Of a stretch of 41,329 nucleotides of DNA, positions 10,029 through 18,869 are shown piece by piece. This stretch comes from Sphingomonas sp. Leaf10 (lineage in GTDB: Bacteria > Pseudomonadota > Alphaproteobacteria > Sphingomonadales > Sphingomonadaceae): contig NZ_LMKE01000034.1 of assembly GCF_001421245.1 (NCBI RefSeq), positions 148,203-189,531 on the forward strand, in the 5' to 3' direction. Position numbers and translations under genes: made by a program. The notes under the pieces are model-generated. The model ran no database searches. It was not told the origin of the DNA and was given only the letters and a program-made list of their open reading frames with translations. Position 1 is the stretch's first letter. The number at the start of each line of letters is the position of its first letter.

Positions 10029-11543
10029 ATGTCGCAGCCCTCATCCGCGCCGGCCCCGGGCCGATTAGTACGGCAAGTGGTCGTGGTCGGCGGCGGGACG
10101 GCGGGCTGGATGGCGGCGGCGGCGCTTTCGCGCGCGCTCGGCCCGATCGGCCGTAGCGTCACCCTGATCGAATCCGATGCGATCGGCACGGTCGGTGTCG
10201 GCGAAGCGACGATCCCGCCGATCCGCGCGTTCAACGCGATGCTCGACATCGCCGAGGGTCGCTTCCTGCGCGAGACGATGGGCAGCTACAAGCTGGGCAT
10301 TGAATTCGTCGACTGGGGCCGGATCGGGCAGCGCTATTTCCACCCCTTCGGCGCGGCAGGGCAGGATTTCCATGGCGTGCCGTTCCACCAGCTCTGGCTG
10401 CGCCACCGCGTGCGTGGCGGGACGACGCGACTGACCGACTATTCGATGTGCACCGTCGCCGCACGCGAGGGGCGCTTCGGCATCGCGGCAGAGGGCGACC
10501 GCACCCCGCTCGCCCATATCGCCCATGCCTATCATTTCGACGCGACGCTCTATGCCGCGCTGCTGCGTCGCGTCGCCGAGGAACAGGGCGTCGTCCGCCA
10601 CGAAGGGCGCGTGGTACGGGTCGATCGCGATGGCGATAGCGGCGACGTGACCTCGGTCCGGCTGGCGGACGGACGGACGATCGCCGGGGACCTGTTCGTC
10701 GATTGCTCGGGGTTCGCCGGCCTGCTGATCGAAGGGGCGCTGGAAACCGGCTACCACGACTGGCGGCACTGGCTGCCGATGGACCGCGCGCTGGCGATGC
10801 CCACCACCCGGCTCGACCCCCTGCCGCCTTATACCCGCGCCACCGCCCATGCGGCGGGGTGGCAGTGGCGGATCCCGCTCCAGCATCGCACCGGCAACGG
10901 GCATGTCTATTCCAGTGGCTTCACCGGCGCCGACGCGGCCGAACGGGTGCTGCGCGACCATGCGCCGGGCGAGCTGTGCGGCGACGTCCGCGCGCTGTCC
11001 TTCACCACCGGCATGCGGCGGAAGCCATGGTCGCACAATGTCGTCGCGCTGGGTCTTGCCGCCGGTTTCGTCGAACCGCTCGAATCGACCAGCATCCACC
11101 TGATCCAGCACGGCATCCAGCGGCTGATCGCGCTGTTTCCGGGGCCCGCCGTCCGCCCAGCCGAGCGCGATGCCTATAATGCCGACATGACCCGGGCGTT
11201 CGAGGCCGTCCGCGACTTCGTCGTGCTGCATTACAAGGCGACGACCCGCAACGACAGCGACTTCTGGCGCGCGATGCGGGCGATGACCGTCCCCGACAGC
11301 CTCGCGCACCGGATCGAATTGTGGCGCGCGCAGGGCCGGCTGATCCCGCAGGCGGGCGACGTCTTCGCGATCCCCAGCTGGGCGGCGGTGCTGACCGGGC
11401 AGGAAATCTGGCCCGCCGCCTATGAACCGACCGTCGACCGGTTGAATGCGGACTCGGTCGAGGCGGCTCTTGCCGATATGCGCGGCGCCTATCGCCGCAC
11501 CGCGCTGTCGCTGCCGACCCACGACGCCGCATTACCCCGATAA
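10029..11543 (+). CDS. Flavin-dependent halogenase (tryptophan halogenase family)
   Basis: A 504-residue FAD-dependent enzyme of the Trp_halogenase family (PF04820), which uses FADH2, O2 and halide to make HOX and halogenate an aromatic (often indole) substrate. Seen: the nucleotide-binding GGGTAGW at residues 21-27; GVGEATIPPIRAFN, the family signature; Lys88 within SYKLGIEF, which by my reading aligns with the catalytic lysine; the diagnostic WxWxIP motif as WQWRIP at 278-283; and a Gly-rich GLAAGFVEPLESTSIHL near residue 345, typical of the family. Start ATG 10029 is preferred over GTG 10014 because AGAAG lies just upstream of the ATG. There is no flavin reductase nearby, so a reductase must come from elsewhere. 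It lies between two TonB receptors, a context reported for halogenases of Xanthomonas, Brevundimonas and sphingomonads (for example BrvH, which takes free indole). The true substrate is unknown. Confidence 0.9.
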   Translation: MSQPSSAPAPGRLVRQVVVVGGGTAGWMAAAALSRALGPIGRSVTLIESDAIGTVGVGEATIPPIRAFNAMLDIAEGRFLRETMGSYKLGIEFVDWGRIGQRYFHPFGAAGQDFHGVPFHQLWLRHRVRGGTTRLTDYSMCTVAAREGRFGIAAEGDRTPLAHIAHAYHFDATLYAALLRRVAEEQGVVRHEGRVVRVDRDGDSGDVTSVRLADGRTIAGDLFVDCSGFAGLLIEGALETGYHDWRHWLPMDRALAMPTTRLDPLPPYTRATAHAAGWQWRIPLQHRTGNGHVYSSGFTGADAAERVLRDHAPGELCGDVRALSFTTGMRRKPWSHNVVALGLAAGFVEPLESTSIHLIQHGIQRLIALFPGPAVRPAERDAYNADMTRAFEAVRDFVVLHYKATTRNDSDFWRAMRAMTVPDSLAHRIELWRAQGRLIPQAGDVFAIPSWAAVLTGQEIWPAAYEPTVDRLNADSVEAALADMRGAYRRTALSLPTHDAALPR

Positions 11544-11634
11544 TCTCGATCCGCCGCGCCTTTGCCTCGTTCTGCCACGATCCGGTCGGAAACGCCGGCT
11601 ACCCCGCACCCGCAACGGTGATGGAGCGCGCTGG

Positions 11635-14187
11635 ATGACGGGAATTGGGCGGGACGGCTGGCGGATGCTGGCCGGGGCGACGTTGGTGATGGCCCCCGCC
11701 CCCGCACTGGCACAGGACGATCCCGAACCAGCCGCCGACGATCCGCAGAAGCCGGACATCGTCGTTACCGGCAAACGGCCGCCGGGATCGGCATTGGGCG
11801 ATGCCGCGCCGGTCGCGGTGCTCGATGCCGAAGCGATCCGGGCGTTGGGCGTGACCAGCATCAACGAATTGCTGAAATTGCTGAAGCCGCTGACCACGTC
11901 GAACAGCGGCGGTGAGCCGGTGTTCCTGCTGAACGGCCGCCGTATTTCGGGCTATCGCGAGATCCAGACGCTGCCGCCCGAGGCGCTGGAGCGGACCGAA
12001 ATCCTGAACGAACAGGACTCGGCACGCTTCGGTTTTCCGGCGACGGTCCGCGTCGTCAATTTCGTGACCAAGAAACGCTTTCGCGCACTGACCGTCGAAC
12101 AGGGCGCGGGCACCACCACCGACGGCGGCGGCGGGACCGCGCGCGCCGAACTGGGCGCGACCCGGATCGAGGGTGATCGCCGCACCACGCTGGCGATCAA
12201 CTACGACCGGCAGAACCCGTTATTCGCAACCGAACGTCCCTATCAGGTCGACAACGACACGCTGTTCGACAGCACCGGCAATCTGCGCGCGCCGAACGGC
12301 GGCAGCGTCGACCCCGCGCTCGACGCCCTTGCCGGTCGTGCGATCACCGCCACCGCCGTCCCGACCGATCCGGCACGGCGCGACGACTTGCGCACCTATG
12401 CCACCGGCACGACCCGCGCGACCGACCTCTCGCCCTTCCTCTCGCTGCGCAGCAACGACCAGCTGAAGGTCGACATGACCCACGCCGTCCCCATCGGCAA
12501 GACCATGACCGGGTCGCTGAACCTGATCATGGATGCGCAGCGCGGCTTTGCGCTGGCCGGGTTGCAGGGCGCGACGCTGCGCCTGCCCGCCACCAATGCC
12601 GCCAGCCCGTTTGCAAGCGACGTGCTGCTCTACCGTTATCTCGACGAAGCCGGCACGTTGACCCAGCGCAACGACAATCTGACGCTGCATGCCGGATCGG
12701 CGGTTCAGGGCGGGATCGGCCGCTGGATGTGGACGGTGAGCGGGGAATATGATCGCGTCCGTGCCCGCGCCTCGGTCGATCGCGGGATCGATCCGGTGGT
12801 GTTGCAGGCGGCGGTCGATGCCGGCGCCGATCCCTACGACCTGTCCGACCGTATCGCCACCGCCGGCCGGATCATCACTCGCAGCCGCACCCTGACCAAC
12901 ACCGCCACTGCCAAGGCGACCGCCAACGGCCCGGCCTTCACGCTGCTCGCCGGACAGGCGCTGCTGACGCTCAACGCCGATTACGCCTATTCGAACAGCA
13001 ACGGCCGGCTGGCCGACAATATCGGCGCGGCGACATCGCTGACCCGGACGATCGCGGGCACCAGCGCCAGTCTCGACCTGCCGATCACCTCGGCCGATCG
13101 CGGCGTGCTGGACGCGATCGGCACGGTTTCTGCCAATGCGACGCTGGGGGTGACCGGGGTGTCGGACTATGGCAATCTGACCAGCAGCAATCTGGCGCTC
13201 CGCTGGAACCCGTGGCGCCCGATCCAGATCACCGCGTCGATCAACACCGCGCAGACCCCGCCGGCAATCGCCGCGCTCACCAACCCGATCGTCACCGTTC
13301 CCAACACGCCGTTCTTCGACTTCGTGACCGGCACCAGCGCACTGATCGCGGTCACCGGCGGCGGCAACACCGATCTCGCGCCCGAGGAGCGGCAGATCCG
13401 CACGCTCGGCCTCGACTGGCAACCGATCAAGGGCCGCGAACTGCGCCTGAACCTTGCTTATGTCGATACGCAGATCACCGATCAGCTGGTGTATCCGGGA
13501 AGTGCCACCGCCGAATTGCAAGCGGCCTTCCCCGAACGATTCCCGCGCGATGCCGCCGGACAATTGCGGCGCGCCGATTTGCGCCCGATCAACGCCTTCG
13601 CCGAACGCGAACGCAAGATCACGGCGGGCTGGTCGTTCTTCGGACAGATCGGTCCCAAGCCGCCCGCGCCGACGCCCCCGGCGAAGGACGCCCCGCCGCC
13701 GCCGCCGCCCAAGCAGCGGCCGATGCTGTGGAGCTTCGCCACCTTCACCGCGCGGCTCGACGACCGGCTGGTCCTCAGCCCCGGCCAGCCCGAGCTCGAT
13801 TTGCTGGATGGTGCCTCGCTCGACGGCAATAGCGGGCGGTCGCGCTATGAGGTGCAGGGCAATATCGGTGGTTCCTATGGTCCGGTGCGGCTCGGCACCT
13901 ATGCCTTCTGGCGCGCGCCGACCCGCATTCGCAGCGCCATCGCCGAGTCCGACCTGCGCTTGACGCCGGCCACCTTCGTCGGCTTCTATTCGCAGTTGGA
14001 AGGCGCGCAACTGGCACCCAAGGCGGCATGGGCCAAGGGCATGACCTTCCAGTTCGAGGTGCAGAATATCCTCAACGACCGCCCCGACGTCCGCGACCGG
14101 AACGGTGCCGTACCGTTCCGCTTCCAGCCGGCGTTCCTCGACCCCTATGGCCGGATCGTGAAGCTGTCGGTGCGCAAGCTGTTTTGA
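11635..14187 (+). CDS. Atypical TonB-dependent receptor with proline-rich insert
   Basis: An 850-residue receptor. Signal peptide 1-26 (PALA-Q27), TonB box DIVVTG at 41-46, and a short plug (about 50-160) with SINELLKLLKPLTTS, VFLLNGRRISGYREI and ALERTEILNEQDSARFG. Then comes a barrel ending in LSVRKLF, with the usual terminal Phe. The plug uses the wording of a sphingomonad receptor group that differs from the other two receptors here. A Pro-rich stretch (residues 674-696, with six consecutive prolines at 687-692) interrupts the barrel region. It could be a periplasmic turn or an extended surface loop. The gene follows the halogenase by 91 bp on the same strand and may be co-transcribed, which would tie the receptor to the halogenase function. 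Start ATG 11635 is chosen because it gives the signal peptide. The frame is open upstream into the halogenase but reads as nonsense there. Confidence 0.85.
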   Translation: MTGIGRDGWRMLAGATLVMAPAPALAQDDPEPAADDPQKPDIVVTGKRPPGSALGDAAPVAVLDAEAIRALGVTSINELLKLLKPLTTSNSGGEPVFLLNGRRISGYREIQTLPPEALERTEILNEQDSARFGFPATVRVVNFVTKKRFRALTVEQGAGTTTDGGGGTARAELGATRIEGDRRTTLAINYDRQNPLFATERPYQVDNDTLFDSTGNLRAPNGGSVDPALDALAGRAITATAVPTDPARRDDLRTYATGTTRATDLSPFLSLRSNDQLKVDMTHAVPIGKTMTGSLNLIMDAQRGFALAGLQGATLRLPATNAASPFASDVLLYRYLDEAGTLTQRNDNLTLHAGSAVQGGIGRWMWTVSGEYDRVRARASVDRGIDPVVLQAAVDAGADPYDLSDRIATAGRIITRSRTLTNTATAKATANGPAFTLLAGQALLTLNADYAYSNSNGRLADNIGAATSLTRTIAGTSASLDLPITSADRGVLDAIGTVSANATLGVTGVSDYGNLTSSNLALRWNPWRPIQITASINTAQTPPAIAALTNPIVTVPNTPFFDFVTGTSALIAVTGGGNTDLAPEERQIRTLGLDWQPIKGRELRLNLAYVDTQITDQLVYPGSATAELQAAFPERFPRDAAGQLRRADLRPINAFAERERKITAGWSFFGQIGPKPPAPTPPAKDAPPPPPPKQRPMLWSFATFTARLDDRLVLSPGQPELDLLDGASLDGNSGRSRYEVQGNIGGSYGPVRLGTYAFWRAPTRIRSAIAESDLRLTPATFVGFYSQLEGAQLAPKAAWAKGMTFQFEVQNILNDRPDVRDRNGAVPFRFQPAFLDPYGRIVKLSVRKLF

Positions 14188-14209
14188 GGGCGCCCCGCCC
14201 CACCGCCTT

Positions 14210-14304
14210 CGTCATTCCCGCGAAGGCGGGAATCCATATCCGCCGACGTCCGCGCAGGACTCGCTGCCCTTGCGTCTATGGATCCCCGCCTGCGCGGGGA
14301 TGAC
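14210..14304. repeat. Paired REP-like hairpins (CGTCATTCCCGC family)
   Basis: Hairpin 1 is ATTCCCGC-GAAG-GCGGGAAT (14214-14233) and hairpin 2 is ATCCCCGC-CTGC-GCGGGGAT (14282-14301). Both have perfect 8-bp stems in inverted orientation, bounded by CGTCA and TGAC. Same design and size as 3241-3336. It fills the convergent gap between the receptor and era, and its end lies 17 bp from the era stop, so it may act as a bidirectional transcription barrier. Confidence 0.75.
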
Positions 14305-14320
14305 TGGTTTGGGAAGCTCC

Positions 14321-15223
14321 CTATTCCACCCAATCCAGCCCGATATCCCGGTACAGCATCCGGTCTTCTTCCCAGTTCGGCTTGACCTTCACATGCAGGT
14401 AGAGATGCACCCGCACCCCCAACAATTCCTGCAGTTCCTTGCGCGCGGTCGCGCCGATCTCCTTGATCCGCTGCCCGCCCTTGCCCAGCACGATCGCGCG
14501 CTGCGTGTCGCGCGCGACATAGATTTGCTGATGGATTTCGACCGATCCGTCCTCGCGCTCCAGATAGCGTTCGGTGTCGACCGCACTCGCGTAGGGCAGT
14601 TCCTCGTGCAGCTGGTGATACAGCTGCTCGCGCGTCACTTCCGCCGCCAGCATCCGGTCGGTGGCGTCGCTCACCTGATCCTCGGGGAAATGCCACGGCC
14701 CCTCGGGCATCCGCTTCGCCAGCGCCGCCTTCATCTCGGCCAGGCCGTCGCCGGTCTGGGCGCTGACGAAGAACGTCTCCTCGAACGCCGCCATTTCGTG
14801 CAGCCGCGCGGCATGGTCGAGCAGCCGCGGCTTGTCGGCGATGTCGACCTTGTTCAGGATCAGGATCTTCGGCTCTTTCCGCTGCGCCAGCGGCTCGACA
14901 ATCGCACGAACCTTCGGGCCGATACCGCCCTTGCCATCGACCACCACCGCGACCGCATCGGCGCCCGCCGTGCCTTCCCACGCCGCCGACACCATCGCCC
15001 GGTCCAGCCGCCGCTTGGGTTCGAAAATGCCGGGCGTGTCGACCAACAGCAGCTGCGTGTCCCCCTCGATCGCGATTCCCATCAACCGGGTGCGCGTCGT
15101 CTGCGCCTTCGGACTGGTGATCGCGACCTTCTGCCCGACCAGCGCATTGACCAGCGTCGACTTGCCCGCATTGGGGGCGCCGAGGATCGCGACGAGGCCG
15201 CACGACTGGGGGGAAGACGTCAA
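14321..15223 (-). CDS. era: GTPase Era (30S ribosome assembly)
   Basis: A 300-residue Ras-like GTPase plus KH domain that binds 16S rRNA and helps mature the 30S subunit. G1 GAPNAGKST is at residues 15-23, followed by the G2-region KAQTTRTR. G3 DTPGIF is at 62-67, G4 NKVD at 124-127, and SAQTGDG serves as G5. The KH domain (about 210-290) has the signature GKGGQRIKEIGATARKEL. All key motifs are intact. The probable start is TTG 15223 (MTSSPQSCGLVAILG), because it gives the family length and no ATG or GTG lies between it and far-upstream codons. Longer versions to 15469 add about 80 non-homologous residues. The Shine-Dalgarno is weak. In many proteobacteria era follows rnc and precedes recO, but neither is present here, so the gene stands alone. 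It is divergent from the GH51 gene. Confidence 0.95.
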   Translation of the reverse strand: MTSSPQSCGLVAILGAPNAGKSTLVNALVGQKVAITSPKAQTTRTRLMGIAIEGDTQLLLVDTPGIFEPKRRLDRAMVSAAWEGTAGADAVAVVVDGKGGIGPKVRAIVEPLAQRKEPKILILNKVDIADKPRLLDHAARLHEMAAFEETFFVSAQTGDGLAEMKAALAKRMPEGPWHFPEDQVSDATDRMLAAEVTREQLYHQLHEELPYASAVDTERYLEREDGSVEIHQQIYVARDTQRAIVLGKGGQRIKEIGATARKELQELLGVRVHLYLHVKVKPNWEEDRMLYRDIGLDWVE

Positions 15224-15375
15224 AAGCTGGTACTCGCTGATGCAAGGGATGATCGCCCTCTTACCCGCCGCCGCCGCGCAAGCAAAGCGTGCGTCGGTCG
15301 CGATCGGTGCTTGATCCGGCCCGGCAGGCTCGCTACCCAATAGTCCGACAAGAACAGAGGAGGGGGCGAGAACCC

Positions 15376-16980
15376 ATGCGAAACCAATCCACTGCGCGCC
15401 GCACGATGCGGACCCGTGCGCGAAACTTCGTGCTCGGCACCGCTTCACTGCTGATCGCGGCGACCGCAACGGCCCAGACCCCCACCGCCACCCCTCAGCC
15501 GGGCCAGCCGGCGCAAATCGCGATTCGGGGCGACCAGCAGGGTCCGACCTATGACCGCCGCATCTTCACCCAGTTCGCCGAGCATCTCGGCAACGGCATC
15601 TATGGCGGCCTGTGGGTCGGGAACGACCGCAAGATTCCGAACACGCGCGGGTTCCGCAACGACGTCGTCGCCGCGCTGAAGCGCCTCGGCGTGCCGGTCA
15701 TCCGCTGGCCCGGCGGCTGCTTCGCCGACGAGTATCACTGGCGCGAAGGAATCGGGCCGAAGAACAAGCGCCCGGTCAAGATCAACAACCATTGGGGCGG
15801 CGTGACCGAGGATAATGCGGTCGGCACCCATGAATTCATGGACCTGACCGAACAGGTCGGCGCCGAAGCCTATATCTCGGGCAATGTCGGCAACGGTAGC
15901 CCACGCGAAATGGCCGAGTGGGTCGAATATATGACGCAGGAGGCGGGCACCCTCGCCGACGAACGCGCCAAGAACGGCCGCAAGGAACCGTGGAAGGTGC
16001 CGTATTTCGGCATCGGCAACGAACTGTGGGGCTGTGGCGGCAACATGCGCCCGCAATATGCCGCCGACGAAACCCGCCGCTTCGCGACGTTCATCAAGTC
16101 GCCGGCGGGCAGCCGCATCCTGAAGATCGCATCGGGTGCGAACAACGACGATTACAACTGGACCGACGTGATGATGCGCGAGGCGATCGGCCAGATCGAT
16201 GCCGTTTCGCTCCATTACTACACGGTTCCGGGAAGCTGGCCGCCCCGCGCCTCGCCTACGCAGTTCGATGAATCGGGCTGGGCCGAAACGCTGGCGCTGA
16301 CGTGGCGGATGGACGAATACATCACCAAGCACGTCGCGATGATGGACAAGTACGACCCGCAAAAGCGCGTCTGGCTGGCCGTCGACGAATGGGGCACTTG
16401 GTATGCCCAGGATCCGGGCACGACGCCGGGCTTCCTGCGGCAGCAGAACACGCTGCGCGACGCGCTGGTCGCGGCGATCAACCTCGACATCTTCGCCAAG
16501 CATGCCGACCGGGTGAAGATGACCGCCATCGCCCAGATGGTGAACGTGTTGCAGGCGATGATCCTGACCGACGGGCCGAAGATGGTCCTGACACCGACCT
16601 ATCACGTCTTCGAAATGTACAAGCCGTTCATGGACGGCACGGTGCTGCCGATCACGGTCAACAGCCCCTATTACTCGCGTGACAAGTGGGTGATGCCGGC
16701 GGTGTCGGCATCGGCGGTGCGGGGCAAGGACGGCGTGGTCCATGTCGCGCTGTCGAACGCCGATCCGAACCGTCCGACCACCGTGTCGGCGGCGCTGACC
16801 GGGATCAACGGCGCGACGGTCACCGGCCGCGTGCTGACCGCGCCGACGATCACCGCGCACAACACGTTCGACAACCCGAACGCCGTGACCCCGACCGCCT
16901 TCACCGGCGCACAGGTCGCGAACGGGACGCTGACGGTGACGCTGCCGGCCAAGTCGGTGGTGATGCTCGACATCAAATAA
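15376..16980 (+). CDS. Secreted alpha-L-arabinofuranosidase, GH51
   Basis: A 534-residue retaining exo-glycosidase that removes terminal alpha-L-arabinofuranosyl groups from arabinoxylan, arabinan or their oligosaccharides. The acid/base is Glu216 in GIGNELWGCGG. The nucleophile is Glu338 in LAVDEWGTWY. The N-terminal RRIFTQFAEHLGNGIYGG and RWPGGCFADEYHWREGIGP are classic GH51 (beta/alpha)8 signatures. The C-terminal ~150 residues form the beta-sandwich AF-C domain. Unlike many cytoplasmic GH51 enzymes it has an export signal (hydrophobic core LGTASLLIAATATA, cleavage near residue 36). A second start at ATG 15406 would give a shorter signal peptide. ATG 15376 follows GGAGGGGGCGAG and is kept. 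It is flanked by era (divergent) and an unrelated membrane gene, so it looks like a single-gene unit. Functionally it fits the GH2-GH115 side-chain enzymes 8-11 kb away. Confidence 0.95.
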   Translation: MRNQSTARRTMRTRARNFVLGTASLLIAATATAQTPTATPQPGQPAQIAIRGDQQGPTYDRRIFTQFAEHLGNGIYGGLWVGNDRKIPNTRGFRNDVVAALKRLGVPVIRWPGGCFADEYHWREGIGPKNKRPVKINNHWGGVTEDNAVGTHEFMDLTEQVGAEAYISGNVGNGSPREMAEWVEYMTQEAGTLADERAKNGRKEPWKVPYFGIGNELWGCGGNMRPQYAADETRRFATFIKSPAGSRILKIASGANNDDYNWTDVMMREAIGQIDAVSLHYYTVPGSWPPRASPTQFDESGWAETLALTWRMDEYITKHVAMMDKYDPQKRVWLAVDEWGTWYAQDPGTTPGFLRQQNTLRDALVAAINLDIFAKHADRVKMTAIAQMVNVLQAMILTDGPKMVLTPTYHVFEMYKPFMDGTVLPITVNSPYYSRDKWVMPAVSASAVRGKDGVVHVALSNADPNRPTTVSAALTGINGATVTGRVLTAPTITAHNTFDNPNAVTPTAFTGAQVANGTLTVTLPAKSVVMLDIK

Positions 16981-16984
16981 GGCG

Positions 16985-17008
16985 GTGGGGCGGCGCAAGT
17001 CGCCCCAC
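16985..17008 (+). terminator. Hairpin after the GH51 gene, possible terminator
   Basis: Perfect arms GTGGGGCG (16985-16992) and CGCCCCAC (17001-17008) with an 8-nt loop, followed by TTCCCC, 4 bp after the stop. The T-run is weak. Confidence 0.45.
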
Positions 17009-17117
17009 TTCCCCGCAGCGGGCGGGGACCATATTCACCGAATCTGCACAGGCCATCCATTCGCAGCCGACATCGTGCCGCCATATGTTGCGGCGACACG
17101 AGCGCGAAAGGACCGCC

Positions 17118-17675
17118 ATGCCCCGATCGATCAATCCGCACCTGCTCGGCTGGGGCGGGGTACTGCTGTCACTGGCGCTGCCTGCGCTGCTGGGCGCGCC
17201 ATGGACATTGTCCGACTATGGCTTTGCCGGGCTATTGTTCGCACTGGCCGGCGGCGCGGTCGAACTGGGGCTGCTGGCATCGTCGAACATCGCCTATCGC
17301 CTCGGCACGATGGTCGCGGTCGTCACCGCCTTCCTGCTGATCTGGGTCAATGCGGCGGTCGGATTTCTCGGGAACGAAGCCAATCCCGCCAATGCGGTCT
17401 TCGGCATCGTCCTGCTGGTGGCACTGGGCGGGGCGGTGCTCGCCCGCTTCGCTGCGCACGGCATGGCACTGGCAATGACCGCCGCCGCCATCGCACAGGC
17501 ACTGGCCGGGGTCGTCGGCTGGAACCTCGGCTGGGCATCACCGGGCGAGGCGGGCCTTTACGAAGTAGCGCTGGGCACCGGTATCTTCTGCACGCTGTGG
17601 GCGATCAGCGCCGCGCTGTTCGCCCGCGCCGCGCGTCAATCGGCCCAGAGGCGCACCGCCAGCCCTTCGATATAA
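17118..17675 (+). CDS. Polytopic membrane protein of unknown function
   Basis: A 185-residue hydrophobic protein with about six predicted TM helices (around residues 8-28, 34-55, 58-80, 90-108, 112-135 and 148-170) and a basic C-terminal tail (RAARQSAQRR). There are no catalytic motifs or charged residues in the helices suggesting transport, and I recognise no family beyond 'sphingomonad membrane protein'. Start ATG 17118 follows GAAAGGACC at good spacing. The frame is open further upstream through the GH51 3' end but without membrane character. Its last 40 bases overlap the 3' end of the convergent glycosyltransferase gene, so the two mRNAs would be antisense at their ends. Confidence 0.7.
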   Translation: MPRSINPHLLGWGGVLLSLALPALLGAPWTLSDYGFAGLLFALAGGAVELGLLASSNIAYRLGTMVAVVTAFLLIWVNAAVGFLGNEANPANAVFGIVLLVALGGAVLARFAAHGMALAMTAAAIAQALAGVVGWNLGWASPGEAGLYEVALGTGIFCTLWAISAALFARAARQSAQRRTASPSI

Positions 17676-18739
17676 TCCGCCGCCCGTGCCGCAGCCTGCC
17701 CGTCGTAGAGCACGGCCAGCGCCGCCGGATCGAGCGCCTTCGCCTGGTCCAGCAGCCCGCGCCACGGGCTGAGCGACCCCGGCCATTGGTGCAGCGCCAC
17801 CGCCGCACCGACCTCGGCCAGCCGATCGGCCTTGCGCGTCTGTTCGGCGAAATAACGCCATTCGGGCGCGCAGATATAGGGGCGGCCGACCCGGGCGATT
17901 TCGTGCACCGTATTGTCGCCCGCCGAAGCGATGACGACATCGGCGGCGGCGATATGGTCGGTGACGCCCTCGACCCAGCCCTTCTCCACCAGATTACCGA
18001 AATCGGTCTCATGCCCCTCGCGGTGGACCGGACCGATCACCAGCCACAGCGCGTCCGGCACAGCGCGCGCCGCCATGGTCAGCGGGGCATAAGGCGTTCC
18101 CGCCCCGCCCCCGCCGGTCAGCACCAGCACGACTTCCTTCGCAGGATCGATGCCCAGTTTCGCCCGCGCCTCGGCCTTGGTCGGCACGGCATCGGTCGTG
18201 GTGCACAGGCCGCCGGTGTAGCAGGTCTTGGCCCGTCCCCAGTCGGGGAAATCATCCTGTTCGATTCGCTGGTCGAACGGCGCCAGCAGGCCGACGCACG
18301 CCTGATACGCGCCCAGATGCCCCGGATCGGTGCGATCGCCATGCATGCGGATCTTGATCGCCGGCACGCTGGCGATGCGCGACAGCAGCGCGATCTCCGC
18401 CGAAACGTCGACCACGAACAGCGCCGGCGCGGCATCGTCGAGATGGTCGAGGATCGTCCGCATCGTCCGCCGCGTCGCCTCCACCCCCAGCGGTACGCAG
18501 TGCAGCACCTCGGGCGTCGGCTGATCGAACAGCGCCTTGGTCGGCACCGGCGCACCGATCATGTTGGGCAGCGCGACGATCTCGATCGGTCGGTCGAAGC
18601 CATCGAACAATTCGGGCCTTGCGCACAGGATCGTCACCCGTCGATCGGCGGGAAGTTCGCGGATGATCGCCATCGCCCGGTTGGCATGGCCACGGCCCTG
18701 ATGATGGATGAAAAAGGTGATCGGCCGCGTCGTCTTCAT
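17636..18739 (-). CDS. GT-B glycosyltransferase (MurG/UGT-like)
   Basis: A 367-residue soluble glycosyltransferase. The N-terminal HHQGRGHANRAMAI is the acceptor-side Gly-rich loop of GT1/GT28-like enzymes (compare GGTGGH in MurG). The C-terminal half has LVLTGGGGAGTPYAPL, then ADVVIASAGDNTVHEIARVGRPYICAPE and a following EQTRKADRL, which matches the nucleotide-sugar binding fold (Gly-rich turn, then Glu, then Pro, then Gln with A-x-x-L). There is no signal peptide or TM segment, so it should act in the cytoplasm, perhaps membrane-associated, transferring a sugar from a nucleotide donor to a lipid or polysaccharide acceptor. Donor and acceptor are unknown. Start ATG 18739 has GGGGGG three bases upstream. 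It is divergent from the sulfotransferase-like gene across 130 bp, suggesting a related role in a surface glycan. Confidence 0.8.
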   Translation of the reverse strand: MKTTRPITFFIHHQGRGHANRAMAIIRELPADRRVTILCARPELFDGFDRPIEIVALPNMIGAPVPTKALFDQPTPEVLHCVPLGVEATRRTMRTILDHLDDAAPALFVVDVSAEIALLSRIASVPAIKIRMHGDRTDPGHLGAYQACVGLLAPFDQRIEQDDFPDWGRAKTCYTGGLCTTTDAVPTKAEARAKLGIDPAKEVVLVLTGGGGAGTPYAPLTMAARAVPDALWLVIGPVHREGHETDFGNLVEKGWVEGVTDHIAAADVVIASAGDNTVHEIARVGRPYICAPEWRYFAEQTRKADRLAEVGAAVALHQWPGSLSPWRGLLDQAKALDPAALAVLYDGQAAARAADYIEGLAVRLWAD

Positions 18740-18869
18740 TTGCCCCCCGGAGAAACCCGATTTTCTGCAAGTGCAGCAACGCAGGGGAACCGTTGCCGGC
18801 TCCCCGCGTAACCGGCATGAAGAAAATTATTTCAGAATCACAACGATTTCCGATGATTCAGATGGGAAT

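Noticed and set aside
11560..11634. Possible cobalamin riboswitch before the second TonB receptor
   Set aside because: CCCGCACCCGCAACGGTGA resembles part of the conserved core, but the B12 box and the remaining core helices are absent and the space from the halogenase stop is too short for a full ~200-nt riboswitch.
14145..15469. Longer Era protein of 382 residues or an alternative frame here
   Set aside because: The extra ~80 N-terminal residues have no Era similarity and overlap the divergent GH51 promoter/start; the other frame is Arg/Gly-rich noise.
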